Assembly: GCF_004208635.1 (NCBI RefSeq)
Contig: NZ_CP035806.1
Coordinates: 1,302,001 to 1,366,000, forward strand
Direction: 5' to 3'
Length of the DNA: 64,000 nt
DNA from: Leucobacter triazinivorans
GTDB lineage: Bacteria > Actinomycetota > Actinomycetes > Actinomycetales > Microbacteriaceae
Below, piece after piece: positions 17,694-25,561 of this stretch; the first letter of the stretch is position 1, and the number at the start of each line of letters is the position of its first letter. Both the position numbers and the translations under genes were made by a program. A model generated the notes under the pieces. The model was not told the DNA's origin and did no database searches. It worked only from the letters and a program-made list of their open reading frames with translations.

Positions 17694-17841
17694 GCTACCG
17701 GCGTTCGCGCACAGATCCCGGCCTGACAAGCTCACGATGGCTCCTCGCATCCAATCTGACACCCAACGAACAGGTGAACCGACGGGCCTTGTTACTTGAG
17801 CCACCCGGTGGCTCTCTGTGGATTGCCGTATGCGGTACGCG

Positions 17842-17879
17842 TCTTGCAGGTCAAGGTCCGTACTACTCTGTATGGAATT
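17842..17879 (+). repeat. Left arm of 38-bp inverted repeat flanking tetR (probable operator)
   Basis: This 38-bp block matches the reverse complement of 18551-18588 at 34 positions. Its core (CCGTACTACTCTGTATGG) is itself an imperfect dyad with CCRTAC half-sites. It lies 46-83 bases upstream of the tetR start, where an autoregulatory TetR operator and promoter would be expected. Confidence 0.6.
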
Positions 17880-17924
17880 GGGCGGTGTGGCCGCCTGGGT
17901 CGTCTGGCCGTGAGGAGCGTGAGC

Positions 17925-18536
17925 ATGGTGGAGAAGCGGCGTGGTCCGGGGCGTCCGGCGTATGACTCGAAGCAGAAGCTCGTGGCGGCGACATGCGCGC
18001 TGCTGTCGGAGCGCGGGTTCGAGGCAACGAGCCCTGTGATGATCCAGCAGCGCTCCGGTATCGGGCAGGGCAGCATGTACCACCACTTCCCCGGCAAGGG
18101 GAAGGAAGGGCTCGCGCTGGATGCGATCAGTCACATGCGGGCAAGCACGCTCGCGTTCCTCGATGGCACCCCCGCGCCTCGCGGTGCTGACGTTGAGGCG
18201 GTGCGTGAGCACATCGTCGTCGCGCTGGATCGCCTGTTCGACCGTCGCGAAGGTCAGGCGCTGATCCGGCTGATGGCTGACGGGGTGGCCGGGGCGATCA
18301 AGCCGCTCGCGCAGGCGACCCAGGACTGGTGTGACGACATCCGTAGTGCGGTCGTGGTGATGCTCCGCGCCGACGACCCTGTCGAAGACCCCGAGGTGGC
18401 TGACGCGGCCGCCCGCTTCCTCGCTCCCGAGTTCGAGCACCTCGCTGAGGAGCTGCTCACTGCAGCGCTCGGGCGCGGGCTGGTCCGGTTGCCGAAGATC
18501 GCGTTCTACCTGTTCCCGGATCGCGAGGAGGCGTAG
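17925..18536 (+). CDS. TetR family transcriptional regulator
   Basis: ATG 17925 follows a GAGGAG ribosome-binding site. The 203-residue protein has the TetR N-terminal helix-turn-helix: KQKLVAATCALLSERGFEAT, then VMIQQRSGIGQGSMYHHFPG with the recognition helix ending in the family YHHF motif. The C-terminal ligand domain contains LIRLMADGVAGAIKPLAQAT and resembles the TetR_C group of LmrA/YxaF-like regulators. It probably binds the dyads at 17858-17875 and 18555-18572. No target transporter lies beside it, so its regulated gene may have been lost. Confidence 0.85.
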   Translation: MVEKRRGPGRPAYDSKQKLVAATCALLSERGFEATSPVMIQQRSGIGQGSMYHHFPGKGKEGLALDAISHMRASTLAFLDGTPAPRGADVEAVREHIVVALDRLFDRREGQALIRLMADGVAGAIKPLAQATQDWCDDIRSAVVVMLRADDPVEDPEVADAAARFLAPEFEHLAEELLTAALGRGLVRLPKIAFYLFPDREEA

Positions 18537-18550
18537 CCTGACTCCAAGAG

Positions 18551-18588
18551 AATTCCATACGGAGTAGTACGGTCCTCGACTTGCAAGA
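18551..18588 (-). repeat. Right arm of 38-bp inverted repeat flanking tetR
   Basis: It begins 15 bases after the tetR stop and is the inverted copy of 17842-17879 with four mismatches. A promoter in this copy would read back into tetR. Confidence 0.6.
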
Positions 18589-18675
18589 GGCGTGTCGGCT
18601 CAATGAGGGTCTGCTGGGCGGGCAGTAATCCGGCGTGAGGGTCGTGGTTTGGGAAGTGCTGCGCACCTACCTTGC

Positions 18676-18936
18676 ATGGGAAGTGACGATCGGCAGCTAC
18701 GCCTACGGGCGACCAAGCGGGATGCGCCAGAGCTGGGCAGGCTTGTCGAGTGGGTGCTGAACATCGCTGAGGCGCGATATCGGGCATACATGCACGGCGA
18801 TCCGGACCCGTTCGGGCTCCCCGTTCCCGAGAGCATCGAGCAGATCGCGGGTCCTGAGCACGGTCCCGCAAATCTTGCGGGACCGTCAAACAGCACCGAT
18901 GTGCGAAGCGAACCGCAGGAAGGAGGCACGCCATGA
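18676..18936 (+). CDS. Small protein coupled to the serine recombinase
   Basis: ATG 18676 (MGSDDRQLRLRATKRDAPEL) gives 86 residues, and the stop overlaps the recombinase ATG at 18933. The first 50 residues are a basic/acidic helical region with ELGRLVEWVLNIAEARYRAY; the rest is Pro/Gly-rich linker. There is no clear motif. Position directly before a large serine recombinase suggests an accessory role such as a recombination directionality factor, but the sequence does not prove it. Confidence 0.55.
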   Translation: MGSDDRQLRLRATKRDAPELGRLVEWVLNIAEARYRAYMHGDPDPFGLPVPESIEQIAGPEHGPANLAGPSNSTDVRSEPQEGGTP

Positions 18937-20858
18937 GCACCGCCACACACGAGACAGCACCAGTCGAGCCAACGGTGAGCGCTCCGGCACTCACCGCCGT
19001 GTCCTACCTGCGCGTGTCCACGCGCGAGCAGGCCGAGCGTGGCGGCACCGAGGAAGGCTTCTCGATCCCCGCCCAGCGCGAGGCTAACCAGCGCAAGGCC
19101 GACGAGTTGGGTGCGCGGATCGTGCGCCAGTTCGTGGATGCCGGGGAGTCGGCGCGTTCGGCGGATCGCGATGGGTTGCAGGACATGCTGGCGTTCATCG
19201 CTGCGACCCGCGTCACCTTCTGCATCGTGCATAAGCTCGACCGGCTCGCGCGCAATCGCGCCGATGACGTGAAGATTCACGAAGCACTCCTCGCTGCCGG
19301 GGTCACGCTCGTGTCCGCTACCGAGAGCATCGACCAGACGCCTTCGGGGATGCTCGTCCACGGCATCATGTCGTCCATTGCCGAGTTCTACAGCCGCAAC
19401 CTTGCCACTGAAGTCAGCAAGGGACTGACGCAGAAGGTCGCGCAGGGCGGTACCCCAGGGCGCGCCCCCATCGGCTACCTCAACGTGCGCCGCACCGACG
19501 ACCAGGGCCGCGAGATACGCACCGTCGACGTCGATCCCGAGCGCGCCCCGCTGATCGCGTGGGCGTTCGAGCAGTACGCGGGCGGTGAGACCTCCGTGAC
19601 CGGTCTCCTATGCGACCTCACCGCACGCGGATTGGTGTCGGTGCCGTCGCCGAAGCGGCCATCCAGGCCGCTGGGGAAGAACGCCCTCTACCGCATGCTG
19701 ACGAACCCGTACTACGCCGGGGTGATCCGCTACAAGGGAGCACTTCACCCTGGCGCGCACGAGCCCATCGTGGAGCCTGCTCTGTTCGATCAGGTGCAAT
19801 CGCTGCTGAAGGCGCGCAACGCGCACGCAACTCGTCACGTACAGCACGCGCACCACCTGAAAGGGCTGCTGCACTGCGGTACCTGTGGGTCGCGGATGCT
19901 GCTGGACTTCGCGACCAACACGCGCGGCACGACCTACGCCTACTTCGTCTGCTCCGGCCGAGCAGCGAAGCGCACAACCTGCACCCGACGGGCGGTGCCC
20001 GTGCAGGTCGCGGAGCGCCTGGTCGAGGATTCCTACGCCAACATCGCTATCAGCGAAGACGACTACCGGCACCTCGCCGCCGAAGTCGACGCCGCGTTTG
20101 ACGAGCGTGGCGCGGGACGCAATCAGGAGTTCGCCGACCTCACCGTAAACCGGGCGCGACTGGAAGCAGAGACCGACAAGCTGCTCGCCGCGCACTTCGC
20201 CGACGCGATCGACCTCCCTACGCTCAAACGTCATCAAGACCGCATCCGAGCCGGGCTCGCAGACATCGAGCAGCGCCTACGAGCGCACGACGAGCAACAC
20301 ATCGGCGGGCGGGCGTTCCTACACGACAGCCTGCGACTCCTCACCGACGCACACGACGCCTATGCCCACTCCGACGACGGGAGTAGGAGGCTGGCGAACC
20401 AGGCGTTCTACACGCGCCTGGAGATCACCGAGGACGAGCAGCTACGCCCGCGCCTCGCCGAACCGTTCGCAACCATCGTGGCCGAGGCAGCCGGAGGCAA
20501 GGAAGCCAAACGGGAACACTCCACATCTTCCGATGTCGCGTGTTCCCGTAAGACACTTTGGGGGGACCTAACGGGACTCGAACCCCTGACCTCTTGCATG
20601 AGATCGGAACGGTTTGCATACCGTCCCAAGGAGCACCTAACGAGAATCGAACCTCCGACATCTGCATTAGGCAGCGGCCTTAGCTCAAGCCAGTATGACC
20701 ACCCTTTGGCGCTTCCTCCCCACCTTGTTGACGAATGGAGCGAAGCGCCATGTATGGCGAAGCTTATGCCCTACTTGAAAGGATCCACCGCTATGAAAAT
20801 CTTCCAAGACCGGGGCATCGTTCCGACCGTCGCGATCCCGCGAAACCCGACGCTTTAA
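18933..20858 (+). CDS. Large serine recombinase (site-specific integrase)
   Basis: The N-terminal resolvase domain has the catalytic serine in SYLRVSTREQAERGG (Ser29), the VHKLDRLARNRADD active-site arginines and the SSIAEFYSRNLATEVSKG linker helix. The recombinase domain follows with GRAPIGYLNVRR and NPYYAGVIRYKGA, then a zinc ribbon (LLHCGTCGSRMLL ... YFVCSGRA) and a coiled coil near residues 400-450. This is the phiC31-type architecture that joins attP and attB. After about residue 540 the frame runs through two tRNA-like 3' fragments (20563-20669), so the last 100 residues are probably not native coding sequence; the original stop may have been lost at an attachment junction. Confidence 0.88.
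   Translation: MSTATHETAPVEPTVSAPALTAVSYLRVSTREQAERGGTEEGFSIPAQREANQRKADELGARIVRQFVDAGESARSADRDGLQDMLAFIAATRVTFCIVHKLDRLARNRADDVKIHEALLAAGVTLVSATESIDQTPSGMLVHGIMSSIAEFYSRNLATEVSKGLTQKVAQGGTPGRAPIGYLNVRRTDDQGREIRTVDVDPERAPLIAWAFEQYAGGETSVTGLLCDLTARGLVSVPSPKRPSRPLGKNALYRMLTNPYYAGVIRYKGALHPGAHEPIVEPALFDQVQSLLKARNAHATRHVQHAHHLKGLLHCGTCGSRMLLDFATNTRGTTYAYFVCSGRAAKRTTCTRRAVPVQVAERLVEDSYANIAISEDDYRHLAAEVDAAFDERGAGRNQEFADLTVNRARLEAETDKLLAAHFADAIDLPTLKRHQDRIRAGLADIEQRLRAHDEQHIGGRAFLHDSLRLLTDAHDAYAHSDDGSRRLANQAFYTRLEITEDEQLRPRLAEPFATIVAEAAGGKEAKREHSTSSDVACSRKTLWGDLTGLEPLTSCMRSERFAYRPKEHLTRIEPPTSALGSGLSSSQYDHPLALPPHLVDEWSEAPCMAKLMPYLKGSTAMKIFQDRGIVPTVAIPRNPTL
20563..20600 (-). other. tRNA-like 3' half fragment 1 (tRNA-Ala-like), probable attachment scar
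   Basis: On the minus strand this reads from an anticodon-loop-like TTGCATG through GGTCAGGGGTTCGAGTCCCG to an acceptor-like end, as in the 3' half of tRNA-Ala(UGC), but with stem mismatches and no 5' half. It lies inside the 3' end of the serine recombinase frame. Confidence 0.45.
20630..20669 (-). other. tRNA-like 3' half fragment 2, probable attachment scar
   Basis: A second T-arm-like stretch (GTCGGAGGTTCGATTCTCG on the minus strand) 30 bases from fragment 1, sharing the CCTAACG block at its acceptor side. Two such pieces in tandem suggest repeated integration or excision here. Confidence 0.4.
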
Positions 20859-21002
20859 GACGCGCAAGCGTACCTGGACTTTCTTGCTCAGGAACATCCA
20901 GAACGCTATGAAGCTATTCAGTCCGTAGAGCGGGCTTATCGAGCGGTCAGCGCCGACGTCAATCAGCGAATCCGAGAATCTGGCGAATCAGGCGAAGATT
21001 GA
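20793..21002 (+). pseudogene. Small gene interrupted by an in-frame stop
   Basis: ATG 20793 opens MKIFQDRGIVPTVAIPRNPT, then TAA at 20856-20858, and the same frame continues as DAQAYLDFLAQEHPERYEAI to a second stop at 21000-21002. Without the TAA it would be a 69-residue protein with a basic N-terminus and an acidic helical C-terminus. It uses the same frame as the recombinase read-through. Its 3' end overlaps the convergent nucleotidyltransferase gene by 44 bases. Probably a decayed element gene; function unknown. Confidence 0.4.
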
Positions 21003-21714
21003 ACATTCCGCGTTCCCTGTCGGCGGGGTCGACGTTAACCCAAGAGACGTGCGCCGGGTCCAGGAGCTCGTCCGTCACCGCGCGAATGCGTTTGCGATCG
21101 TTCTTGCTCATTGACTCGTAGTCCAGGTCAGAGGCATCGAGCACACACGCGAACAGAACAGCGGAGTCGTCGAGGTGCCGCCTGCGGTCGCGTCGATCGA
21201 CCAGCCAGGCCGCGCCCTTCGCGACGAGGGCACCGAGTTCATCCGGCACCCCGACGCGAGCATCCGCTCCAGAAGCGAACTGCAGCAGGTAGGAGTCACG
21301 TCGTCGGATCGCTTGCTCGCCCGACGGTGCGGCGAACGCCGGTCGGCGATTCATGCGCGGTTCCATTCGCGAAGGCAGGTGGTCGGCAACCATGAGATCG
21401 AGCTTGCGGCCGTCCTCGTGCCGAAACCGGTAAGCATGTTTCTCGTCATTGCCGAGTTCGAAGCCGATCTGCAGGAGCGCCGTGCGGGCCTGCGCCAGGC
21501 TCGAACGGTTGGCCATGTAGTCGACGAGCACATCCACGTCATCGGTCGGGCGGCGCATGACGACACCAGCACGTCGAGCGTGCGCGGCAACCATAAGGCC
21601 GCCGATGAGCGCCCATTCCTCGGAGACGCCATTCTCGGCGAGCTCGATGACGGTGCGCCAGGCCGGGATGAGATCGTCATCCTCCATGTCAACGGTCAGC
21701 GTGCGGCCAGCCAT
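20959..21714 (-). CDS. AbiEii-like nucleotidyltransferase toxin
   Basis: ATG 21714 (MAGRTLTVDMEDDD) gives 251 residues, overlapping the upstream gene by 19 bases. The N-terminal half has the nucleotidyltransferase core of AbiEii/MNT proteins: EWALIGGLMVAAHARRAGVV, then RPTDDVDVLVDYMANR with the D-x-D metal pair, and AYRFRHEDGRKLDLMVAD with the third acidic residue. In type IV abortive-infection modules such enzymes transfer nucleotides to tRNA acceptors or partners and are held off by an antitoxin. Its coupled upstream partner fits that role. Confidence 0.72.
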   Translation of the reverse strand: MAGRTLTVDMEDDDLIPAWRTVIELAENGVSEEWALIGGLMVAAHARRAGVVMRRPTDDVDVLVDYMANRSSLAQARTALLQIGFELGNDEKHAYRFRHEDGRKLDLMVADHLPSRMEPRMNRRPAFAAPSGEQAIRRRDSYLLQFASGADARVGVPDELGALVAKGAAWLVDRRDRRRHLDDSAVLFACVLDASDLDYESMSKNDRKRIRAVTDELLDPAHVSWVNVDPADRERGMFNLRLIRQILGFAD

Positions 21715-22376
21715 CGCTGCCTCATTTCTTCGAGCGCTTGGAGCCCCGCGCTTCGCTCGCGAGTGTCGATGCTTGCTGCGAGATCTGCTGCGACGACAGC
21801 TGCGGGCATGGTCTCGGCCGTGTAGCCGATTGGCAGCGTGTTCTCGAAGATCACGTCGTTCCCTGTCGCGGTGGGAATCATGAAGTGGGTCTTCGCATAG
21901 TCGCCCACCGTGCCTGACCGCACATAGCCGGCAACCTGGCGCGAGTCCTGGATCAGGTCGGTATCGAGCACGCTCACCGCCGCGCGACCGGTGCGGATTA
22001 GCCCGGCTGACGCGCGCTCCGCGTTCGCCGCGGTGAAGCGATGCGCACGCGTCCGCTTCGACACCACAGCGGCGATCGCGGCGGCGTCCGAGTCGCGGAT
22101 ACGGCGGCGCATACGGGCCCGGGTACTGGCGCTCAACCATTCCGCATCGAGGCCGGAGAGCTCCCAGAGCACCCCCCACGCAGTCGCCGCGTCGAGCGTG
22201 CGCCCCGAGCCTCGGCTGGTCGACACCTCGTATCGAGCGACGGCGTCGCTATCCGCGAGCCACGTTCCATTTGCGAGCTGGCGCCCCGTGACCTCCTCCG
22301 AGCGCAGCAGATCGCGCGCTCGACGTGTCGTGACGCCGAGGCGCTCGGCCAGCTGGGTTGCGGTCAGATCCACCAT
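21696..22376 (-). CDS. HTH antitoxin partner of the AbiE-like toxin
   Basis: I choose ATG 22376 (MVDLTATQLAERLGVTTRRA); the frame is open further but upstream sequence carries the operator. The 226-residue protein begins with a helix-turn-helix (TATQLAERLGVTTRRARDLL and GRQLANGTWLADSDAV) followed by a helical domain with AATAWGVLWELSGLDAEWLS and RMRRRIRDSDAAAIAAVV. The order regulator-then-nucleotidyltransferase, the 19-base overlap and the dyad upstream fit an AbiEi-like antitoxin/autorepressor. It is not a close match to the classical AbiEi that I know. Confidence 0.62.
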   Translation of the reverse strand: MVDLTATQLAERLGVTTRRARDLLRSEEVTGRQLANGTWLADSDAVARYEVSTSRGSGRTLDAATAWGVLWELSGLDAEWLSASTRARMRRRIRDSDAAAIAAVVSKRTRAHRFTAANAERASAGLIRTGRAAVSVLDTDLIQDSRQVAGYVRSGTVGDYAKTHFMIPTATGNDVIFENTLPIGYTAETMPAAVVAADLAASIDTRERSAGLQALEEMRQRWLAAR

Positions 22377-22385
22377 TGTCAGAAA

Positions 22386-22403
22386 ACTTCCTACTTGGGA
22401 AGT
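22386..22403. promoter_or_regulatory. Operator dyad upstream of the AbiE-like operon
   Basis: A perfect inverted repeat ACTTCC-6-GGAAGT sits 10 bases before the antitoxin start. It is well placed for autorepression by the HTH antitoxin. Confidence 0.55.
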
Positions 22404-22444
22404 ATTGTGACACAGATAGGCAAGCGCGCCAAGAGCCAGAGCAC

Positions 22445-23629
22445 TCATGACGCCTTCTTGAACACGCGGTCGAGCATCTCGGCGGTCACCGGGTTCACCA
22501 TCTCGTTGCGGCGGATGTAGTGCTGGATCGTGATCCTCGGGTCAGTATGCCCGAGCAGCTCAGCGGCGAGGTCAACGCCGGCCTGCTCATTGATCGCGGT
22601 CGCGACAGTGCGGCGGAACATGTGCGGGGTAACACCGCTGATCCCAGCGAGATCGAGCACGTGGCGCAGCTGCCGGCGCACGTTGTTCGTCGTCAGCGGG
22701 GTTCCCTCGCGGCTGCAGAACAGCAGAGCATCGAGTGACGAATCATCCAGTCGAGTGAGACGACGCCGCACTGCCTCTGCCGTAAACGAGGGGATCGCGA
22801 CCGTGCGTCGTGACTTCGCTGTCTTCGGATGATCCTGCCGCATGGTCGGTTCACCACGATGAGTGACTATCGTGCCACTGATTCGAATCGATGGCGTCGC
22901 ACTCGTGATGTCGATATCTCGGCGCCGGATGGCGAGCACTTCGCCGATGCGGGCGGACGTACCGAGCATGACTTCGATGATCGCGCCGAGCTGTCCGTCC
23001 GGTCGCGGCCCCGAGTACGAGCGTCCGGCCTCCCAGTACGCGATCGCAGCACGCACGGCGTTCACCTCGGCGGGCGTCAGCGCGTTCGGTGTTGTCTGGG
23101 GTTTCCGGAGCCGTGAGACGTGATCCATAGGGCTGCGCGGCAGCACTTCGTGCCGCGCCGCCAGACCGAGTGCGAGGCGCAGCACTACGCGGGCCTGCTT
23201 GGCGCGGTTGTAGCTCTGCTTCGCGAGTTGCTTGAGGAAGTGATCGCAGCGGGCGACGCCGATCTCGCGCAGGGTGAGGTGCTCGAACGCGGGCAGCACC
23301 AGCGTGCGCATGTTCCGTTCGCAGAGTTGCAGCGTCGTCTTCGAAAGCCGATCCTCGAGTTCGAGATCCTCCAGCCAGTATGCGACCAGGTCGGGGAACG
23401 GACTGTCGGGCGTGAGCGCCGAGCCGCCGGGTTGAAACAGACTGCGCTCCGCGAGCTTCGCCTTCAGTGCTCGCTCGGCCGAATTTCGTGTGTCGCCCGT
23501 CGCCTGAACGAGTCGGGACTTCCCGTCCCAGTCCCGATAACGAGCACGCGCGATGGTTCGCACGTTCGGGTTCTTGAGGTATCCGATCTCGCCGAAGGTT
23601 CCGATGGTGAGTCGCTGCCGGCTCATCAT
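22445..23629 (-). CDS. Tyrosine integrase 1
   Basis: ATG 23629 gives 394 residues. The N-terminal arm-binding part contains TIARARYRDWDGKSRLVQAT, followed by a SAM-like core-binding domain (LSKTTLQLCERNMRTLVLPA). The catalytic domain has GTSARIGEVLAIR (first Arg), HMFRRT (His-x-x-Arg), LGHTDPRITIQHYI (His/Trp position and the nucleophilic Tyr). All catalytic residues are present, so it should be active. It lies with its excisionase 2 kb or less from the tRNA-Pro attachment copy at 24063-24080, the usual arrangement for a tRNA-targeting island. It is a clear paralog of the integrase at 33115-34296. Confidence 0.93.
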   Translation of the reverse strand: MMSRQRLTIGTFGEIGYLKNPNVRTIARARYRDWDGKSRLVQATGDTRNSAERALKAKLAERSLFQPGGSALTPDSPFPDLVAYWLEDLELEDRLSKTTLQLCERNMRTLVLPAFEHLTLREIGVARCDHFLKQLAKQSYNRAKQARVVLRLALGLAARHEVLPRSPMDHVSRLRKPQTTPNALTPAEVNAVRAAIAYWEAGRSYSGPRPDGQLGAIIEVMLGTSARIGEVLAIRRRDIDITSATPSIRISGTIVTHRGEPTMRQDHPKTAKSRRTVAIPSFTAEAVRRRLTRLDDSSLDALLFCSREGTPLTTNNVRRQLRHVLDLAGISGVTPHMFRRTVATAINEQAGVDLAAELLGHTDPRITIQHYIRRNEMVNPVTAEMLDRVFKKAS

Positions 23630-23630
23630 G

Positions 23631-23957
23631 TCACCTCCCGTTCGAGGCGGCGGGCGGTGACGCGTCGCGCTGCCGTTCGACCCAGATCCGCACGTCGGAG
23701 ACGGCGAACTTCAGGTGCTCGCCGAAGCGGTAGTCGCGAGGGCCGAGGCCGCGGGCGCGCCAGTCGTAGATCGTGGAGATGGGGATGCCGAGGTAGTCGG
23801 CGAGTTCTCTCACATCGAGCAGGGGTTCGAGGCCCCAGGGGGTGTCGGCCGGGCTGGGTGCGGTGTTCGCTCCGAGTAGGTACCAGGTGGATCCTGCGAC
23901 TCGCTGCGCTCGCGCAGGATGACCGGGGCTGGGTTTCGACTCGCTGCGCTCACTCAA
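23631..23957 (-). CDS. Excisionase-like MerR/HTH_17 protein 1
   Basis: The recognisable domain is LEPLLDVRELADYLGIPIST followed by IYDWRARGLGPRDYRFGEHL, the winged-helix HTH_17 fold of Xis/AlpA-type factors, which bind near attachment sites and direct excision. The gene ends one base before integrase 1. The start is uncertain: no ATG lies near the domain. TTG 23957 is one choice and GTG 23813 would cut into the domain. Further upstream the frame reads the tRNA fragment and is not native. The paralog at 34289-34549 has a clean ATG. Confidence 0.75.
   Translation of the reverse strand: MSERSESKPSPGHPARAQRVAGSTWYLLGANTAPSPADTPWGLEPLLDVRELADYLGIPISTIYDWRARGLGPRDYRFGEHLKFAVSDVRIWVERQRDASPPAASNGR
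23898..23951. repeat. Duplicated REP-like palindromic block
   Basis: GACTCGCTGCGCTC occurs at 23898-23911 and again at 23938-23951, each with an internal GCTGCGC-type dyad. Such blocks are scattered between genes in many Microbacteriaceae. Confidence 0.5.
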
Positions 23958-23996
23958 CCAGCGGCGTCGCTCAACCGGCGGCGAGCGAACGCCAAA

Positions 23997-24036
23997 GCCC
24001 CGAAACTTCCGCGAAATCTCGCGGGAGTTCCGGGGC
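23997..24036 (-). terminator. Terminator hairpin downstream of the tRNA-Pro fragment
   Basis: GCCCCGAAACTTCCGCGAA and TCGCGGGAGTTCCGGGGC form a stem of about 18 bp with two G-U wobbles and a 3-4 base loop, just beyond the tRNA 3' end on the minus strand. It looks like the original tRNA terminator carried with the attachment site. Confidence 0.6.
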
Positions 24037-24042
24037 GATCGG

Positions 24043-24084
24043 TCGGGCTGACAGGATTTGAACCTGCGACCCCTTGACCCCCAG
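24043..24084 (-). other. tRNA-Pro(GGG) 3' half, attachment scar
   Basis: On the minus strand the sequence runs from the anticodon loop (CTGGGGG) through GTCAAGGGGTCGCAGG, a complete T-arm (GCAGG TTCAAAT CCTGT) and the 3' acceptor strand CAGCCCG with discriminator A. The 5' half is absent, replaced by unrelated DNA, so it is not a working tRNA. It contains the 18-bp core shared with 2172-2189. Confidence 0.75.
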
Positions 24085-24266
24085 GCGTCCAGACGGTTCA
24101 AAACTCACCGAAAACCGCGTATTTCCGCGGATCAGATCATGCAGAGTACGTCACGAAATGCAGGGTTTGCATGATTCTGGTCCCCTTTTGGTCCCCCTCC
24201 GGCGGCGCGCCAAGAACACAGCTTCCGGGGCGTCTCCAGTCAGTCGATTTCGGACGATCTCCCCGT

Positions 24267-25561
24267 TCAGGAACTAGCATCGTGCCCTTGCAAATGTGCA
24301 ATGCGATCGTCAGCATTCCAAAAATCATCCTCGATGTCCGCGATGACAACGGCCGTACCATAGACGACCGCAGCATCGGTTCCGGGCGTTGACGCCTGGT
24401 CCGCGTCGAGCAGCTGCGGGCTCTGCAGCCTAGCAATCTCATCCCATCCGGATTGATCTCCTTCTGCTGAGTCCTTTGCAGTGGACAGGTCATCAGTAAT
24501 CGCTGCGCCGATGACCGTCAAGATGCTGCTGAGCGCGGACACATACTCGGTCCCAGCGTGAGCGGAGGTGCGTTCATCGATCTGCGCTTTGAGGCCGACG
24601 AGACGGTCCCAAGCTTCTTCAAGCACCCGTCCTTCCTCGTCGGGAATCAGAGTACTCCCGCGGATCGCAATGACAGCGGCGATCGAAGATAGACGACGAG
24701 CTTGTTTGAGGTAAGCCGCATAGGGATCAGAAATTGGTGTTGGAGCGATCGAGCCTGCGAATGCGGAAGGGTCTCCACGATCGCCAAGCGGGATCACCCC
24801 GTGATGCGCAACCTGGAAGATTGAGGCAGACAAGTAGCCATCGGCCGAGCGCAGACCAATCCACACACGCCGGTCTGGATGTTCGACAGCAGTTCTCACA
24901 GCATCTGCGAGAGGTGCGAGATCATTTAGGTAGGCGAGGAGGCTCTCGCCGTCCACGATGATCGCTAGGTCTCCGGGGGGCCAACTCATTATCGATTGTT
25001 CGGAGGAGCTGGGCACTACAGCGACCGCGTACCCCGCCCTTGTGAGCGCGAGTCGCATTCGTTCAGCCTCCTTCTGCAGGGCTGCGGGAGAGCGCTCGGT
25101 CGCAACGGTTGCTGCTGCGGCGATCCGAGCGGTTCCCCCGTGCCGCCCAGCAGCGGCGCGCATGGAAACACGCATTGACAAGTCCGATCCAGCGCTGGCG
25201 GATGCGACCATTCGCAATTGGCAGAGGCAGTTGAATAGCTGAGCGCAATCGGGTGGGGTGGGGAGGTAACGGTATCGGTCAAGTTCGATCAGTGCGCCGA
25301 CCTTTGGGATGAGGCTGTCGAGCGTTCCGATAGTCAGGATGGGGCGCCGCTCGGCGACATCCTTCCGCGCAAGATTTGGAATGACTTGCTGAAGTAGCAT
25401 CCGCACGACAGTGACGGCGTCGCTCTCGACTGGATAGTCGCCGAGAGCGCCGGGCACTTCGTCCGTGTAGCCCTCGTCTGCCGGAGAGTCCATCTCGGAA
25501 AGCAGTGCGGTGACTAATTCGAACCGGCGGACAATCGTTTGAGGCACAGCCCGATCGCCTA
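24267..25561 (-). pseudogene. 3' part of the nuclease-STAND gene, separated by IS5 insertion
   Basis: These 430 codons continue the gene whose first 942 codons are at 26485-29310. Removing the IS5 element and one TA copy joins the two frames exactly (EITLAHL then GDRAVPQT), giving 1372 residues. This C-terminal part is helical at first (RRFELVTALLSEMDSPADEG, SDAVTVVRMLLQQVIPNLAR), then has a Rossmann-like segment (MRLALTRAGYAVAVVPSSSE) and a helical tail. In Avs-like STAND proteins the C-terminus senses the trigger, so its loss should inactivate the system. The frame open upstream of 25561 into the element is not native. Confidence 0.75.

Noticed and set aside
17694-18440. Long N-terminal extension of the HEPN-like gene across tetR on the opposite strand
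   Set aside because: Arg/His/Pro-rich, overlaps a well-supported TetR gene, and no homology-like motifs; ATG 17693 gives a sensible protein.
20563-20669. A complete tRNA or tmRNA gene on the minus strand
   Set aside because: Only T-arm/acceptor-like 3' halves are present; no matching 5' halves or cloverleaf could be built.
23958-24101. N-terminal extension of excisionase 1
   Set aside because: It translates the tRNA-Pro 3' half and its terminator, so it is a read-through artefact.
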